64,000 bases of DNA from Ianthella basta (Eukaryota > Porifera > Demospongiae > Verongiida > Ianthellidae): the NCBI GenBank assembly GCA_964019415.1, contig OZ025886.1, forward strand, positions 3,295,701 to 3,359,700, written 5' to 3'. The first letter of the stretch is position 1; each line of letters begins with the position of its first letter. The notes beneath the pieces were generated by a model that did not search any database, had not been told where the DNA came from, and saw only the letters and a program-made list of their open reading frames with translations. Below are positions 20,321-31,400 of this stretch, in pieces. The position numbers and the translations under genes were made by a program.

Positions 20321-23300
20321 CTGTATGTGATAAAAACATAGAATAGTCCATGACAATCCAAAAGAAATGTACAATTCTTAAGGGCAGCAGTACTGGAGTC
20401 TAGTAAAGCTATACTTAATGAAGGGAACTCACGCTGCAATTGTCAATTGTCCTAACTGTACTTTTGAAACATCCTTCTGAGTCAATGCCATAAATAGAAT
20501 GGTTATGCACTGATCCAGTGAGTTTGTGCAGCCACCCTATAGTAAAAAACAATGACAGTTGTTTACTAAGGTCACTTGCACAATTGTTACACATTATATG
20601 AAATGGTCTCTGTAAGTGTGAACGTTGTAGACAGAACAAGGTATAGCATGTAGCTCACACCCGGGGAGGCCTTGAAGCATGATGCTACTTTACAAAGCAC
20701 CCAGAACAGTACAGACACAAGCAATAATGGAGAAATGAAAAGAAAAGGGGGGGGGGGGGGGGGGGGGGGTGAGAAAACATACGTAAATAGCAGGATCTTG
20801 TCCTAAGTGTCTATAACTGGCTCACTATTCAAAAGAGTGTCATTGTGTCAGAATCAAATTAATAAATTGTTTTTAGGAAACAAGCTGTGTACATTCAGGC
20901 CTGGATCATCCAGTTGAAAGTGTGCATTAACCATTTTAATGCACACTGAAGTGTGTGCATTTAAGTGATTAAACCTTCAGTCATGTGACCTGTTATAAAG
21001 GATCCCATTGGCTGCAGGTCACATGATCAGCATTAACCTTAATTAACATTGAGTAATATTTAGACAACAGTTGGGAGAGCGTTAAGCTGTTTAATCTTAG
21101 TGCTTGAGGTTGATGTAATAAAGGTCAAGGTTACATAATACACAAGCTAAAGGCAAGTAACTTTTACTGATTATTTAAGAGAGCTATATTTCAACTGTGT
21201 AATGCCTGCCAATGTGTTCTAAATGTTTAGTGCTAATCACATGATCTCAGGCCAATGGTATCCAAAAGAAACCTATTCTAAAGTGTTGTTAATTATGCAC
21301 TAATTCGCCCAGTTCAGTGTCCATCAATTTATTGTCCCACCATGCACAACACTGCAGATAGTGACCAGATTTCTTCTGTGTACCTTCCAAAGCTATCATA
21401 ACCTTCAGGGCAAAAGTTCCACCCAGAGCGCCACATCTCCAGCTGACATCTCCAATATGGTAGTAGCAACAAGTGGCCAGCAGTTTCACTGTTCTGGACA
21501 AATCAAAAGGCGCTGTCACTCACTCCATATACCATCCCCATGTGGGCTACTTCTGCTCTTCGGCAAGGATGCAAAAATGCCAGTGGTTGACTTATGCGCC
21601 TTCTATCTGTACAAATGTGCCACACGTTGTGTTATCCTATGGGAATTTACATCAGCCTTTGGGCTTCGCTTTTTACAAGGACGAAAGCCAAATTAAACAA
21701 TTCATCCAATGCAAAATCAACTAAATTCCTCATAGTTCATAGTTATACTGAGTCTCTATCTACTGTGACCTCTTTAGCATCCCTGAAATAAATAATTTAT
21801 ATTTAATGTTATGCACCCCCTAGCTACCACTGAGTTGAGGCTACTGAGTTTTGTTGCTTCTCAAACCCCCATCTATGTACCTATCTGAAGACCAAATTAC
21901 ATACAATATCAATACAGAGGAACCACTCCCACGAGTAGGAGCCTCTGTTTGCTTCTAAGGGGTGAACCAACCCCTTACGTACCACTGTGCATAGCACCTC
22001 TTGAAAAGCAAGAGTGTGACATAGACGTTTCTGGTAAAGGAAGTGGCCACCTCCTGTGACAGGCATGGGCTACTTACTCCCTGTGGAGAAAATGATGGCA
22101 TTTTAGCTAGCACAGAGAGTACACCTGGGGAAATGGCCCATCACCCTTGTCATGTCTAAAAAGGTGTAGAAAATCAAACAGAAAAAGAGAAGGAAATAAG
22201 AAAAATGAGACCAGATTCTCGGCTCCTTCACTGAACTGGCAGCAGACGTTTGTCAGGAACGCCAGATTCATTCACTGGATTCATTTGTATGGATGAGCCT
22301 ATCACGATAAGTATTGCCATACTGCAACCACAGCACCATATGCACGGTCTGACATGACATCATTCTGTTACACGTGTGACCATGTAGAGTTGAGGAAGTG
22401 TCCATAGACAATGCTCACATTATCTACATTCAGCAAGCTAAACTACAATGTATTATGTATTTACTTGCACTGTATAGGTTAGTGCAATAAATTGTTACTT
22501 GTTCTGTCCACATATCCATCACACACACCACGATTGTGCAAATTCCACACTCCTCTGCTAGCAGAAAGCCAGCTGGGAGCTAGTCTGTTGTCATCGTCAG
22601 CACTATCTTGGGTCAAAATGGTTGTATGATGTGGAGTGCTCTTCATCCCAGCTGTCTGTCTGTTTTATCAAAGCTGTACCAACTGCCTTGACACTGCCAT
22701 TTTGATTACGTCATTTAGTACAACAGTACCAAGACCCTGTACACTGGTCCCTTGGAGGATGCAGGCTTACTGGTGGCATGCTTAACACATGATTCCAGCT
22801 TAGTCTGGCTTCAACCCCTGGCTAACCCCGTAAAACGTCTTCCTGTCAGCCAGACAAGTCAGTATTAAAAGGAAGAGTACAGTTACTGTATGTTCGCCTA
22901 CAGCCAGTTTGCCTGCATATTAAATGTATGCTCTAGCTAACATAATTATATATATATTCAGAGTGCATGCTGTGGTGTTTGCCACAAGAACAGCCAGGGT
23001 TTGAAATATCCTTTGCAGTTTGCTGTCTACTTCTGCATGAGTACTCCCTATCAGACATACAATAATATCAAGAGTACATCAAACAAGCACGAATCAAAGT
23101 ACGTACCATGGCAATTTCATCCAGCAGCAGTCGTGCTGCACGCTTGCCAAGGTCTTCTGGCAAAGGAACATCCCTCTCCTCCTTGGTAGCTACCACAGAT
23201 GAAGCTTCTGCAGCATGTGTCACCCCTGTGGTGCTTTCTGACACCAACAGAACACCATATCCACTGGATCTGCCAGTAAACAAGGGTTTGATTCAAAGAC

Positions 23301-26300
23301 ATACAGTGCTTACAGCACAAAACTCAACACTGTTGCTTACATGGGTGATTTGCTTCCATTCATGTGGTCCATGTAAATAAAGACATCTGGAAGATAGTTG
23401 TTCAGTACACCTTTGGCACCATCCACCAGTTGACTGCCCATAACAGGGGATACCTTGACGCAATAACTGTGCAATCATAAAGGATTCTCTAGCTTGTTCA
23501 ATACACAGATTCAACTATATGTAGTATCTGCAATTGGGCTTAGTACAGTAAAAGATACGATATTCCACGTACTCGCTTCACTTTACCAGGGTCGATAAAT
23601 GACAGTGGTTTAATCCTTTTCACAGTTGGGCATGAAAAGAAAACCTCACCACCTCCAGCGGGTGGCACTCCTCGCTGATTAATCTGCAAGATGGGTGTGG
23701 GTGGGGGTGTGACACATATGCAGCAAAGCAATTTGGGCAAATTGAGACAAAAAGTGCATAATTTCAAATCAAGGCAATTGAATGTCAGTTAGGTAAAGTT
23801 CACCTTTAGTTCCAGGCCATCACTAGATGGGAAAATTCTCTTCAGCAAAGGTAATGTACACAAACGGTAGTAGTCAGCCTAAGTTAGGAAAACAGTATAA
23901 TACACTGTTAACACACTAGTCAAATCAGCTATGAGGAAATGTAGATAGTATACAAGATTTGATTTCAATTGAAACTGTTGAGGTAAGAGATAGGGACCTT
24001 GAGATGAATAAAGATAATAGACAAGTAGTTAAGAAAGGCTCAGAATGAGGAAAGGAACGAGCTTGGTGAGTCCCACCAGCATGACTCTGTAATGAACTGA
24101 CGAAACTTCTGGGGGGAAAAAAAGGACAACAACAATGGGGAAGCATAAAGTGGGGAGAGAAAGCGATGAGAATGGGGAGGTGAGATGGAAAGAATACTTT
24201 CTCACTAATTTAGACCAGTGGCCAGCTGCAGCAAAGGGTGAGCAGGAAAAGATTAGGAGGGGAGGCTCAGGCAGGGATTGTAAAGAATAGGCAATGCCAG
24301 ATGTGGGTGCAGTAAATAGAGAGGTTCTGAAGGCAGGTGGTGAAATAGTAGCAGAAAGGTAGCTTAGAACTGTGAGCAGAGCATGGATGACTGGCATGGA
24401 GCCTGAGGATTGGAGGAAAGCACTATTGGTCTAGCACATCTGCAATGAAAGAACTATTGAGGTGTTATAGTCTGCTAAGAATACGTACAGTACTTTGGAA
24501 GGTGTATGCTAAGGCACTGGAACAGAGGATGAGATACAAAACATAATAGAACATTCTGAGAGAAGCTGCAGCTACTCTCAAAATGCTCTTTTAGTATGTT
24601 TGGATGGAGTCAACAGATTGAATGTAAGGACGATGGTTAATGCTCCTCTGTGTAACAGTCTTTACTTGTTTTTGTCCTTTTTTGCCATCCCAACATTCTT
24701 ACAGATTTTGTTGAAAATTTGTATTATTTCTAGTTTCTGTACTTTTTATGGTGGGCAGCTAAGCTGAAGCAACACACTTAGTCTCAACCATAGGGCACTG
24801 GTGCAGGCATTATACCTTATTCTGTAATCCTGGAGCTCAAGGTGTGGGCTAGCACCTAGGTTCCATGCTAGCCCAGCGAGAAACGGCGACTGGAAGCCAA
24901 CCATGGCAGGGGAATGCACGAACACGAATGTCCTTCAAACGGCACGCAAGCTAACTGCTGCAGCTGCTCACAATGGCACCAGTCACTCTGGTTTCATCCA
25001 GTTGTATTACGTCATTCAAAAATGGCGTCGCCCCCCTTGCCCAGCACGACAATGACGGAAGTCCTGGAAAGTGCCGTCTTCTGCACTACGCTGCATTGCC
25101 TTCTAACCTACAAAGGAATACAGCCAGTCAAATGTGGTGCAATATGGTGCTAGAAGTATTTTCACAGATCCTTTGGTTTGTGTGTTACGGCTGCCAGAGA
25201 TTAATAAGAATAAGAATAAGAATAAGAAGACAAAACGTGGAAAATGTCAAGGGCGCTCTCTACATGTAGGTGCACCTTCGCTGGGAAATAAGGTTAGCTA
25301 CATGAACTGTTCAGTCCCCGCTTCTTCATGGGAAGCTTCGTTTGCCGGTTTTCTGTCCTATTCAGGAGTAGCGCGACTTTTTGTTTGTAATACAGTATGC
25401 AAACAACAACCGCCATCCCTACATAGACTGCACTACTGTGCTGTCTGATAATCTGATTTTTGGCTGGTTGCATTTTGTTGTAGGTTAGAAAGTGGCGCAA
25501 TTCAGTGCAGAAGACGGCACTTGACACGACTCCCTCATTGTCATGCTGGCCAAGGGGGCCAACGCCGTTCTTGAACAAAGTGGATATAGATCCAGCAGCG
25601 GATTTCACATGACCAGCTAGTAACCAATAATTATTGTTGGTTGCCATGGCAATGCCAAAAACATCAAGGAAAAGACTGGGGTATATATATCGTATATACC
25701 CCAGCTAGCCAAGTCATAAATTTACCAGGAGCTCTGGGCTCTTATTTTCAGCCAATCCGCTTCATGTCCAAAGTTTACTTTATTTTAAAATTGTTGTTCA
25801 CTATTCACACCTTTTGCATCGAGCAGCTGCTGTCCACATTGCATGCATCACTTTCTCACAGCATGTGCATGTGTCACCTTGTCATGTCATGCCAGTGTAT
25901 GCTCATGGCATCCCATGATTGAGCATAATTTGCTTGTGTGCATGCTATGTTCATGCAAGAAAGGAATGATGGATGTAAAATCATTAAGCAAGAAATGCCG
26001 GGAAGTGGCCATTTCTCTACTGAATACAACATGTTTCCACTGCTGCACAGTACTGCAACAAGCTAAAGCATTTCCATGCAAGCGGGGCATTCTCTACAAC
26101 ACTTACAGTGGCTGCCTCGACTCCATTCTGCAGCTACAGCGAATTCAAATAATATTTTCCGCAAGTAGTCCAAACTTGGTAATGTTTGGCGTACGTAACT
26201 ACTTACTGCAAACCTGTATCCAGTTGTGGAATATCTTCAGAGGCCCAAGACGTCGGAATGACAGTTGCTGCACTGAAACGTCCTTCGCGTAGGCCTCATT

Positions 26301-28748
26301 GCAGTCAGAAGTAGCTATGTAGTTTATACTAGTTCATCTGGCCGCGGCAACAACAAGAGCAGCGCTTTTACAAAAGAATCCTTCCGAGTTCTTGCGCATT
26401 CCTTCTGATCCACTACACGCTTGGCAACGAAATGTTCGAGGGTTCAGTGAATCGGCTACGTTCTTCTTAACTTTTGAAAACAATAAGCCAATTATAGTAT
26501 GCTAAACCGGCCTATAATTATAACTTATTGTCTTGTGGTGGGGAGAGCGATGTCCAATGGCGTCCAGCGTCTCCGTCAGCGAGCTAGTTGGCTCTGTGGT
26601 GGGAGAGCAATATGCAGTGGTGGGCAGCGACTCAGTCAGCAAACTAGTTAGTTTTGCGTTGGGAGAGAGCTTTGACTCTTATGATGAACGTATTTTGAAG
26701 GTCAAAGCTTTCGAGAAAGCTATGTCAGTACAGCTTACTCAAAGGCACACCAGAACACTTGAGGCAGCCTGGATTCGGGAAGAGAGTTGCTAAGCATGTG
26801 GAAGTTGCCAAGGCAGAGTTGATCCACTGCAGCATCCATTTTGCCTGTGTTTGGTGGGAAGAAGACTTCAAGCACAAGAAAAAGGAACTGGACAAAGGAC
26901 ACACCAGAGGTAGCTAGCTAGCTACATATGCATGCAACAAGCTAGTATAGTTAGTAGCTAACTGGAGATGTGCAGGTATACTTATAGCTAGCTAGCAACA
27001 TGGATTCTCCAACAACTATCCTATCTTTGAGGATAGTAATGATACTGAAGTGTGTGTGTAGGCATGGAGGAGTTGACCTTTATGACCAGTAGTTACAGCA
27101 TCATATCACTGATTGTTGTGCCAGTATGCACATGCTCATAGCTAAGCAGGGAGGCTTACTGGCTATACCTTGTATAATCTGATAATACACACTGATTTTA
27201 CTGTTTCTTGGCAGCGTCTCCACTAATGGATGATGCTGGATTACTGGCTGCCTCTGTATCCACCACAAGTTAAGCATTTGTGGTGTATTTGTCTATTCCT
27301 ATTCTTTGCATTTTCAGACTAAAATTCATTACTCATTATATTATCATTATCATTACAGCAGTCTCCCTTTTGAGATACCCCTTGGTGAAGGACTACCCCA
27401 TGTATAATATTGGTTTTGCTAGTCACAGATGCATACAGTACACATGTACCAGACACCTCCTTTGAGAAGACTGTCTTAGACCGGTCCCTGAGGGCGATCT
27501 CTCAAAAAGGGGACTACTAGAGTATATTATTCAGCCAATGCAGTAGGGGCACTGAGAGAGCCAGCTTTTGGTAACAAAGAGTTTGGCAAAGAGGCCCCAT
27601 TGACAGTTTACAATACAGTGTTGGTACCTACCTTAGTGTACAGATCTGAGGCATGGGCACCACCCCTTTGAAGAAACATGGAGCACACAGACTCTTCTTC
27701 GATCTGAACGTGACCAACTGCAGCTGCTGACCTTAAGGATTGCAACAGTGAAAGGATCCTGACAATTCCCCTGTTCCCTATCACAATGCAGTTCCTCCTT
27801 GACAGCTGCTTCCAACACGCCCTTGTACACATGATAGCCGTGCACCATCGCCTCCACGCCATGACATGTTTGCTTGCCAAGTCCACATGCTCCCTCCACG
27901 ACCTGTTCTTTTGAAGCCTTCGGTTAAAGACACATCATTATCACGGCTAATAGCAACGTTTATTGAAGTGCTTGTTATTATTACCTTGTTGATAAGAATA
28001 ACAAACACTTCAATAAAGGTCACTATTCTCTGATCTACAAAAATTATTTCTGCAAAAATTTGCGGAAAGCCAATCTGTGAAAATTTACTCCTTGCAAATT
28101 TGGTGCAATACAATATCTATCAGTCTAGCATCTACAGCGGCTACAGCAAAGAGCTGCCACTGTGGTCCTTCCCAGCCCTCACATACTAAAGCACACAAAT
28201 ACACAATTGATTGAATCACAACACACTTCAATTTTTCACTTACTGAAGTGTCAACTGTTCCATTAGTGATCCCATGAAGGGTGATGCGAATTTGATGCTT
28301 TGCAAATGGTGCAAGCATAAGGAGAGGTTCAAGAAGATACCCAATAGATCCTTGTAAGCTGCAATAGTGCTCCAAAGTTCCACCTTCCAGAATGCCTGGA
28401 ATGTAAAGCAAGCTAGTTCCTGCACAAGCAAAGGGCACGTGAGATGCTTTAACCAACTTCACTGGAATCTGATATACTAATGCAGTAGTGAACGTCAGTA
28501 TTTACTCTAGAGTCACAGGTAATTATGTGGGAAGAAGCGGAAACCTGGAGGGACCTCGCAACGCTGGATAGACATCATCCACAAAGACCTATCCAATATC
28601 CACAACTGGAAGGAGCTTGTGAAGGACAGATCTCAATGGCGATCAACTATCCACCAGTGTCACTTGCCAACCAGCGCTGTAGCTACAGACGAGTAAATGC
28701 CTAAGATCTCGTCCAACGTCCAACCATGGACAAGGAGTTCAGAGAAGG

Positions 28749-28796
<48 letters not shown>

Positions 28797-29780
28797 TGTA
28801 TGTCTGGTGACAGTGGTGTGTGTGCTGAGGTCACTGAGGTGTATGACATAATGTCATGTTTACCTGCTATGAGTGACAGAGCAGCGACCAAAGGGAGCAA
28901 GTATTTTGAGTTGGGGCAGCGGCCCCACGTTTTTTTTAACTCGAAATACTTGTTCTGCTGACTTTCATAGACTCTCTTATTTGTTGCATTAAGTTAGCAT
29001 GCAGCCTCTGTTTTCTCACCCTGGTACTTCAAAGATACTTCAAAGCAATTTCGTTATGAGAAACGTAGGATGATATATCTAGAGGGCAGCTCTTAGAAGG
29101 CAACTAATTGTGCATTGGACTTGATATTGTATACTTCACTCCCTTTGTTGTATGGCTTCCTCATGCAACAAAGTAAAGTTCGGTCATGTTGGTTTCGTAA
29201 ATTCATGTGACATCTTTTCACTTTGAGCCTAAACAAGCCAGTTATCACACAATCTCTCAGGTGTTTACGTAGCCAATTCATCGCACTCGAATGCTTCATA
29301 CATAATATTATATGATTTTGATAGGTTAAATGCTCAAACTGTGGACAACAGGCTGGGAACCAACTAATAGGGTAGGTTCCGCTAGTACCACAAGTGCTAT
29401 AATTTTGCTGGGTATACACTTTGCAGATTTGCCATTTTTGTGGAATTATTAAATTCAATGCTGGAGCTAGTGGTATTGAAATAATAGCAGTTGTGTAGAA
29501 TTGTATAGTTCACTTGCATACAAACAAACATCACCATCCTTACACAAACAGAACTACTCTGCTGTCTGATATAATGGATTGTTGGTGGTTGGTAGACAAT
29601 AGCAGTGCACATGGTTGCAAGTGCAGAGTGATGTCACTTTGATCAAGCTGTGACAACATGGGGCCATTGGTACTTACCTGTTTCACTCACTTCAACTGTA
29701 GATCCATTCGTGATGCTGTCCAGCAACCGAATCAGTCCTGCTTCACATTCTACAGAAGTGATGTACACAGATTTTACAGC
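20170..29780 (-). CDS. RCL1: RNA 3'-terminal phosphate cyclase-like protein (RCL1), 8 exons, 5' end missing
   Basis: Eight exons were assembled by eye on the minus strand: 29678-29780, 28244-28419, 23804-23878, 23559-23683, 23341-23466, 23107-23269, 20433-20536 and 20170-20320 (stop TAG). All have AG/GT borders and every junction is in phase, giving 340 codons against about 373 in human RCL1. Diagnostic blocks in order are LIRLLDSITNGSTVEV, EGGTLEHYCSLQGSIGYLLE, RGVPPAGGGEVFFSCP, DPGKVKRVRGIS, LPDVFIYMDHMNGSKSP, LPEDLGKRAARLLLDEI and HLKAFFNIVYK, ending in SCLGVGFSNYSK. RCL1 acts in the nucleolus with Bms1 in the pre-rRNA cleavages that yield 18S rRNA. Family members lack cyclase activity. 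The N-terminal exon (usually with GCNFFRQRL) was not found within the window. No frameshift or stop suggests decay. Confidence 0.9.
20433..20536 (-). CDS. RCL1: RCL1 exon (second last)
   Basis: It encodes GGCTNSLDQCITILFMALTQ then KDVSKVQLGQLTIA, matching the family's GGCVDSTNQ ... QDVSKVLLGPL region. Acceptor TTTACTATAG, donor GTGAGT; 104 nt. Confidence 0.88.
20537..23106 (-). other. RCL1 intron (2.57 kb) with poly-G tract
   Basis: The intron holds unique sequence with a G23 run at 20747-20769 and no recognisable gene. Frames at 21289-21724 and 21881-22066 have no family resemblance I can see. A short ATATATATA run lies near 22950. Confidence 0.6.
20747..20769 (+). repeat. Poly-G homopolymer (23 nt)
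   Basis: An uninterrupted G run inside an RCL1 intron. Its length may be an assembly approximation. Confidence 0.95.
23107..23269 (-). CDS. RCL1: RCL1 exon
   Basis: It encodes SSGYGVLLVSESTTGVTHAA then ... LPEDLGKRAARLLLDEIAM. Donor GTACGT directly after ATG; acceptor CTGGCAG; 163 nt in phase with its neighbours. Confidence 0.9.
23341..23466 (-). CDS. RCL1: RCL1 exon
   Basis: It encodes YCVKVSPVMGSQLVDGAKGV then LNNYLPDVFIYMDHMNGSKS. I chose the acceptor GATTGCACAG over the nearer GCGTCAAG because it restores RGISYCVKVSP, matching the family's RGMAYSVRVSP, and keeps phase. 126 nt. Confidence 0.88.
23559..23683 (-). CDS. RCL1: RCL1 exon
   Basis: It encodes INQRGVPPAGGGEVFFSCP then TVKRIKPLSFIDPGKVKRV. 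The glycine-rich PPAGGGEV segment is a family signature. Acceptor CATCTTGCAG, donor GTATCT; 125 nt. Confidence 0.9.
23804..23878 (-). CDS. RCL1: RCL1 short exon
   Basis: Twenty-five codons, ADYYRLCTLPLLKRIFPSSD then GLELK, match the family segment around TALPLLKQFG. Acceptor CTAACTTAG, donor GTGAAC; 75 nt, phase 0 on both sides. Confidence 0.87.
24040..24570 (+). mobile_element. LINE fragment, degenerate, start of RT region
   Basis: The plus strand keeps shifted pieces such as WMTGMEPEDWRKALLV and a stretch parallel to the LINE at 43,900-44,330 (GAGTACAGGGATCG-like to APEDWQRAIIVPIHKK). PEDW-(R/Q)-A is the segment preceding RT motif 1 in jockey/CR1-like LINEs. Several frameshifts and stops occur. 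It lies in an RCL1 intron, antisense to the gene. Confidence 0.65.
24600..25290 (+). repeat. Dispersed repeat family copy A
   Basis: It shares long blocks with 51,800-52,680: GTGTAACAG ... TGTATTATTTCTAGTTTCT, then TCCTGGAGCTCAAGGTGT, then GAATACAGCCAGT and GGTTTGTGTG, ending in an AATAAG microsatellite. No coding potential is apparent. It sits in an RCL1 intron. Confidence 0.65.
24970..25645. repeat. Inverted repeat (foldback) over copy A
   Basis: About 180 bp at 24,985-25,165 (CATTCAAAAATGGCG, AAGTGCCGTCTTCTGCACT, CTTCTAACCTACAA) recurs inverted at 25,455-25,640. The AATAAG microsatellite and TACATG-rich sequence form the loop. Part of the right arm also occurs at 29,510-29,600. Confidence 0.7.
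25200..25230 (+). repeat. AATAAG microsatellite
   Basis: Five near-perfect hexamers. The equivalent microsatellite of the related copy at 52,660 is where the RLE retrotransposon inserted. Confidence 0.9.
26533..26911 (+). pseudogene. FAR1-like DNA-binding domain fragment (MULE/ZSWIM type)
   Basis: The frame reads ALGESFDSYDERILKVKAFE then AMSVQLTQRHTRTLEAA. After a frameshift near 26780 it continues KRVAKHVEVAKAEL and CSIHFACVWWEEDFKHKKK, ending near a donor-like AGAGGTAGCT. The pattern (F-S-Y ... R-x-T-R-T-x-E-A-A ... basic-x-Y/F-x-C-x-H/W) is that of the FAR1 zinc-finger domain found at the N-terminus of Mutator-like transposases and ZSWIM proteins. Truncated and shifted, so a relic. An unrelated host exon is possible. 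Confidence 0.5.
27225..27290 (+). mobile_element. Possible diverged retrozyme fragment
   Basis: TGTATCCACCACAAGTTAAG then CATTTGTGGTG closely resembles the retrozyme segment TGTATCCACCACAAGCTAAA / CACTTGTGGT (11571-11595). The preceding CACTAATGG ... GGATTACTGGCTGCCTC is weakly similar to CACTGATGGTAATAGGATG. The ribozyme core itself is absent. Confidence 0.35.
27601..27660 (+). mobile_element. LINE RT C-terminal scrap
   Basis: The plus frame reads VYNTVLVPTLVYRSEAWAP, matching the (L/V)Y-x6-PTLLYGSEAW segment after the RT domain of LINEs. It is only about 20 codons long and abuts the HIRAN-like fragment. Confidence 0.5.
27640..27895 (-). pseudogene. HIRAN-like domain fragment
   Basis: The minus frame reads GYHVYKGVLEAAVKEELHCD then REQGNCQDPFTVAILK. 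A second frame continues VGHVQIEEESVCSMFLQRGG. The order E-x-L-x-C-x-R-E-x-x-N-x-x-D-x-(F/Y)-x-V-A then VGH-(V/L) then FL-x-x-GG is that of HIRAN-like domains common in invertebrate genomes. One frameshift breaks it. Its origin (host gene or transposon) is unclear. Confidence 0.5.
27953..28022. repeat. Perfect-armed hairpin
   Basis: TTTATTGAAGTGCTTGTTATT pairs with AATAACAAACACTTCAATAAA around a short loop (ATTACCTTGTTGATAAG). It lies in an RCL1 intron. Transcription-level function is unknown. Confidence 0.75.
28244..28419 (-). CDS. RCL1: RCL1 exon
   Basis: It encodes TSLLYIPGILEGGTLEHYCS then LQGSIGYLLEPLLMLAPFAK. Acceptor GCTTGTGCAG, donor GTAAGT; 176 nt. It matches the LYYQPGLLYGGSVEHDC segment of RCL1. 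Confidence 0.9.
28536..28690 (+). mobile_element. LINE 3' coding end remnant
   Basis: The plus frame reads RWIDIIHKDLSNIHNWKELV then KDRSQWRSTIH, the C-terminal RW-D-I-x-K-D-L ... W-x-x-L-x-x-DR-x-x-WR signature of LINE ORF2 proteins. It is followed within 60 bp by a GT microsatellite. Confidence 0.65.
28750..28796 (+). repeat. GT dinucleotide microsatellite
   Basis: About 23 uninterrupted GT units lie directly downstream of the LINE remnant. Confidence 0.97.
29420..29640 (-). repeat. Dispersed repeat shared with 25,380-25,480
   Basis: GCATACAAACAAACATCACC and the CACTGCTGTCTGAT-like block align with GTATGCAAACAACAACCGCC ... ACTGTGCTGTCTGAT at 25,396-25,450. Both copies are in RCL1 introns. 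No coding potential. Confidence 0.55.
29678..29780 (-). CDS. RCL1: RCL1 exon (first one identified)
   Basis: It encodes AVKSVYITSVECEAGLIRLL then DSITNGSTVEVSETG. The LIRLLD-ITNGS core is diagnostic. The acceptor TGTTTTTTAG is strong and the donor is GTAAGT. The loop before ECEAG is shorter than in human RCL1. An internal acceptor (TTCTGTAG, near 29751) is a possible alternative. Confidence 0.8.
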
Positions 29781-30630
29781 CTAAAAAACATAACAAGACT
29801 ACGCAATACTTGAGCACAAACTGTAGGACTTAAGATACACTAGTTCTTGAAAGTGAAAATCCTTATTACTAGACTTGAAAATTAGAATGGAAACATACAT
29901 AACTGGCTACCGGTTGATAGGATGGAGTGACTCGCCTTGTTGCCAGTTGTCTCCCCTTCACACTAAATTACAGCTGGGTATACTGTCTTCGGGTGTTCAA
30001 TGTATCGTTGACACTAAAAGCTTAGACCCCAGTGATTAGCTCCTGCTTTGTTCTGGGATTCACCTGTCACCAAATGAACTCCTTCAAATTGTGCCGAAGG
30101 TTTTGATAGCATTTAGGTCAGGTGACTCTGGTGGAGTAAGCCATCAGTTGATTTTGTTTGCTCCTGAGAATCTCTTTGCATAGTTGGAACACTGTATAGG
30201 ATCATTATCTCAAATGAAACGATGTCCACCAGGATAAACAGCTCTAATGAAGGGCACAATACTGTAATTCAGAAAATTTTCGTTGTTAAAATAATTTTGT
30301 GGTTAGCTCAAACCACGAATATTTATCCCACGAAACACAGTGTAGCTGCAGCAGCAAGGTTCTCTCATGAAAGTTGTAGAGAACCGTACATAAAACAACC
30401 ATATGATCGATCAAGGCTGTGTATGTTCGCAAAGTACAATGGAAGAGGAGTGGTGGAACGGGTGGAGACGTAACAGTGCTTCCCTTGCAGAAGTGCAGTA
30501 GACCAGTTCTGCTTGGCTCTGGCATAGATAGATAGATAGATATATTAATTTACAACAGGAATGCTGCATCCACCAAGGTGGGTTTTCATGCAGGTCCTGG
30601 GAACAAGGTACAGACAGACACATAATACAA
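29781..30630. other. Upstream of identified RCL1 exons, no gene recognised
   Basis: Unique sequence. A GATA-type microsatellite (GATAGATAGATAGATA) lies at 30,526-30,542. The missing RCL1 5' exon could be here or further right but I could not identify it. Confidence 0.4.
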
Positions 30631-31400
30631 CACAAGATCATAGTAATAATAAATTGAGAAAATCAGTAAAATTGTATTTCTTAAATTGTATAGTGAATTG
30701 TAAGCTCATTAGTGCATGCCTGAAGGATAAGCTTTCCTTTGCTCTGATATCCTGTGGCAGCCAGTTATAGTGGTAGGCACCCTGGTACACAAAAGACTTG
30801 AACTTGTTTGTATGAGGGTGGGGGATGTGTAGTTTGTCTGCTCCTCGGGTAGGCGAGTAGAAGTGTGAGTTCTTAGAGAATTTGATGGTCAGGTAAGCAG
30901 GAGCCTGCTGAAGCAAACATCGGTGCACCTGGCACGACATTTGGTTATGACGTCAGTGATTAAGGGTAGTCCAGTGAAGCTGGTCTCTGAGGGGGGCACT
31001 CGGTGTGCGTGGGGGCTGGCTGAGAATGACTCTCATCGCATAGTTTTGTACACGCTCTGAATTCTGGGAGAGTGTCTGAATGCAAGAGTGCCACAATGTT
31101 GAACAGTAGTCCAGGTGGGGGAGCACAAGGGAGTTGTACAACATCTTGCGAATCAGCCTACAACAGCAAAGGCTTTCCTTCTGACATTGCACACGTGTGT
31201 CTTCCAACTAAGATCACGATCAATTGTTAAGCCGAGGTATCTGACAGAGTCTCTCTCAGGGATAGTGGTACCTTGTAGTTGTACATCAACCTGTTGCCAT
31301 TTGGATCTGAAGGACTGCCACCAAGTGTCATCAACTGGGTCTTGCCAATGTTCAACTTCTACTGGTTAGTGTCAATCCATGTAGCAATGTAAGCCAGGTC
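30630..31400 (-). mobile_element. LINE RT C-terminal remnant, minus strand
   Basis: The minus strand encodes RKMLYNSLVLPHLDYCSTLW then VQNYAMRVILSQPPRTPSAP (31,170-30,953). After a shift it continues with FVYQGAYHYNWLPQDIRAKE (30,800-30,720). The first is the LYNSLV-PHLDYCS-W block of the thumb region of CR1/jockey-like LINEs; the last is their YN-LP--IR terminus. A separate piece near 31,330-31,400 reads TQLMTLGG. Frames are broken. Confidence 0.75.

Noticed and set aside
20170-29780. A functional link between RCL1 (cyclase-like) and circularisation of the retrozyme RNA
   Set aside because: The two are 8 kb apart on unrelated units, RCL1 family members are not active cyclases, and known retrozyme circularisation is attributed to RNA ligase. 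Proximity is probably chance.
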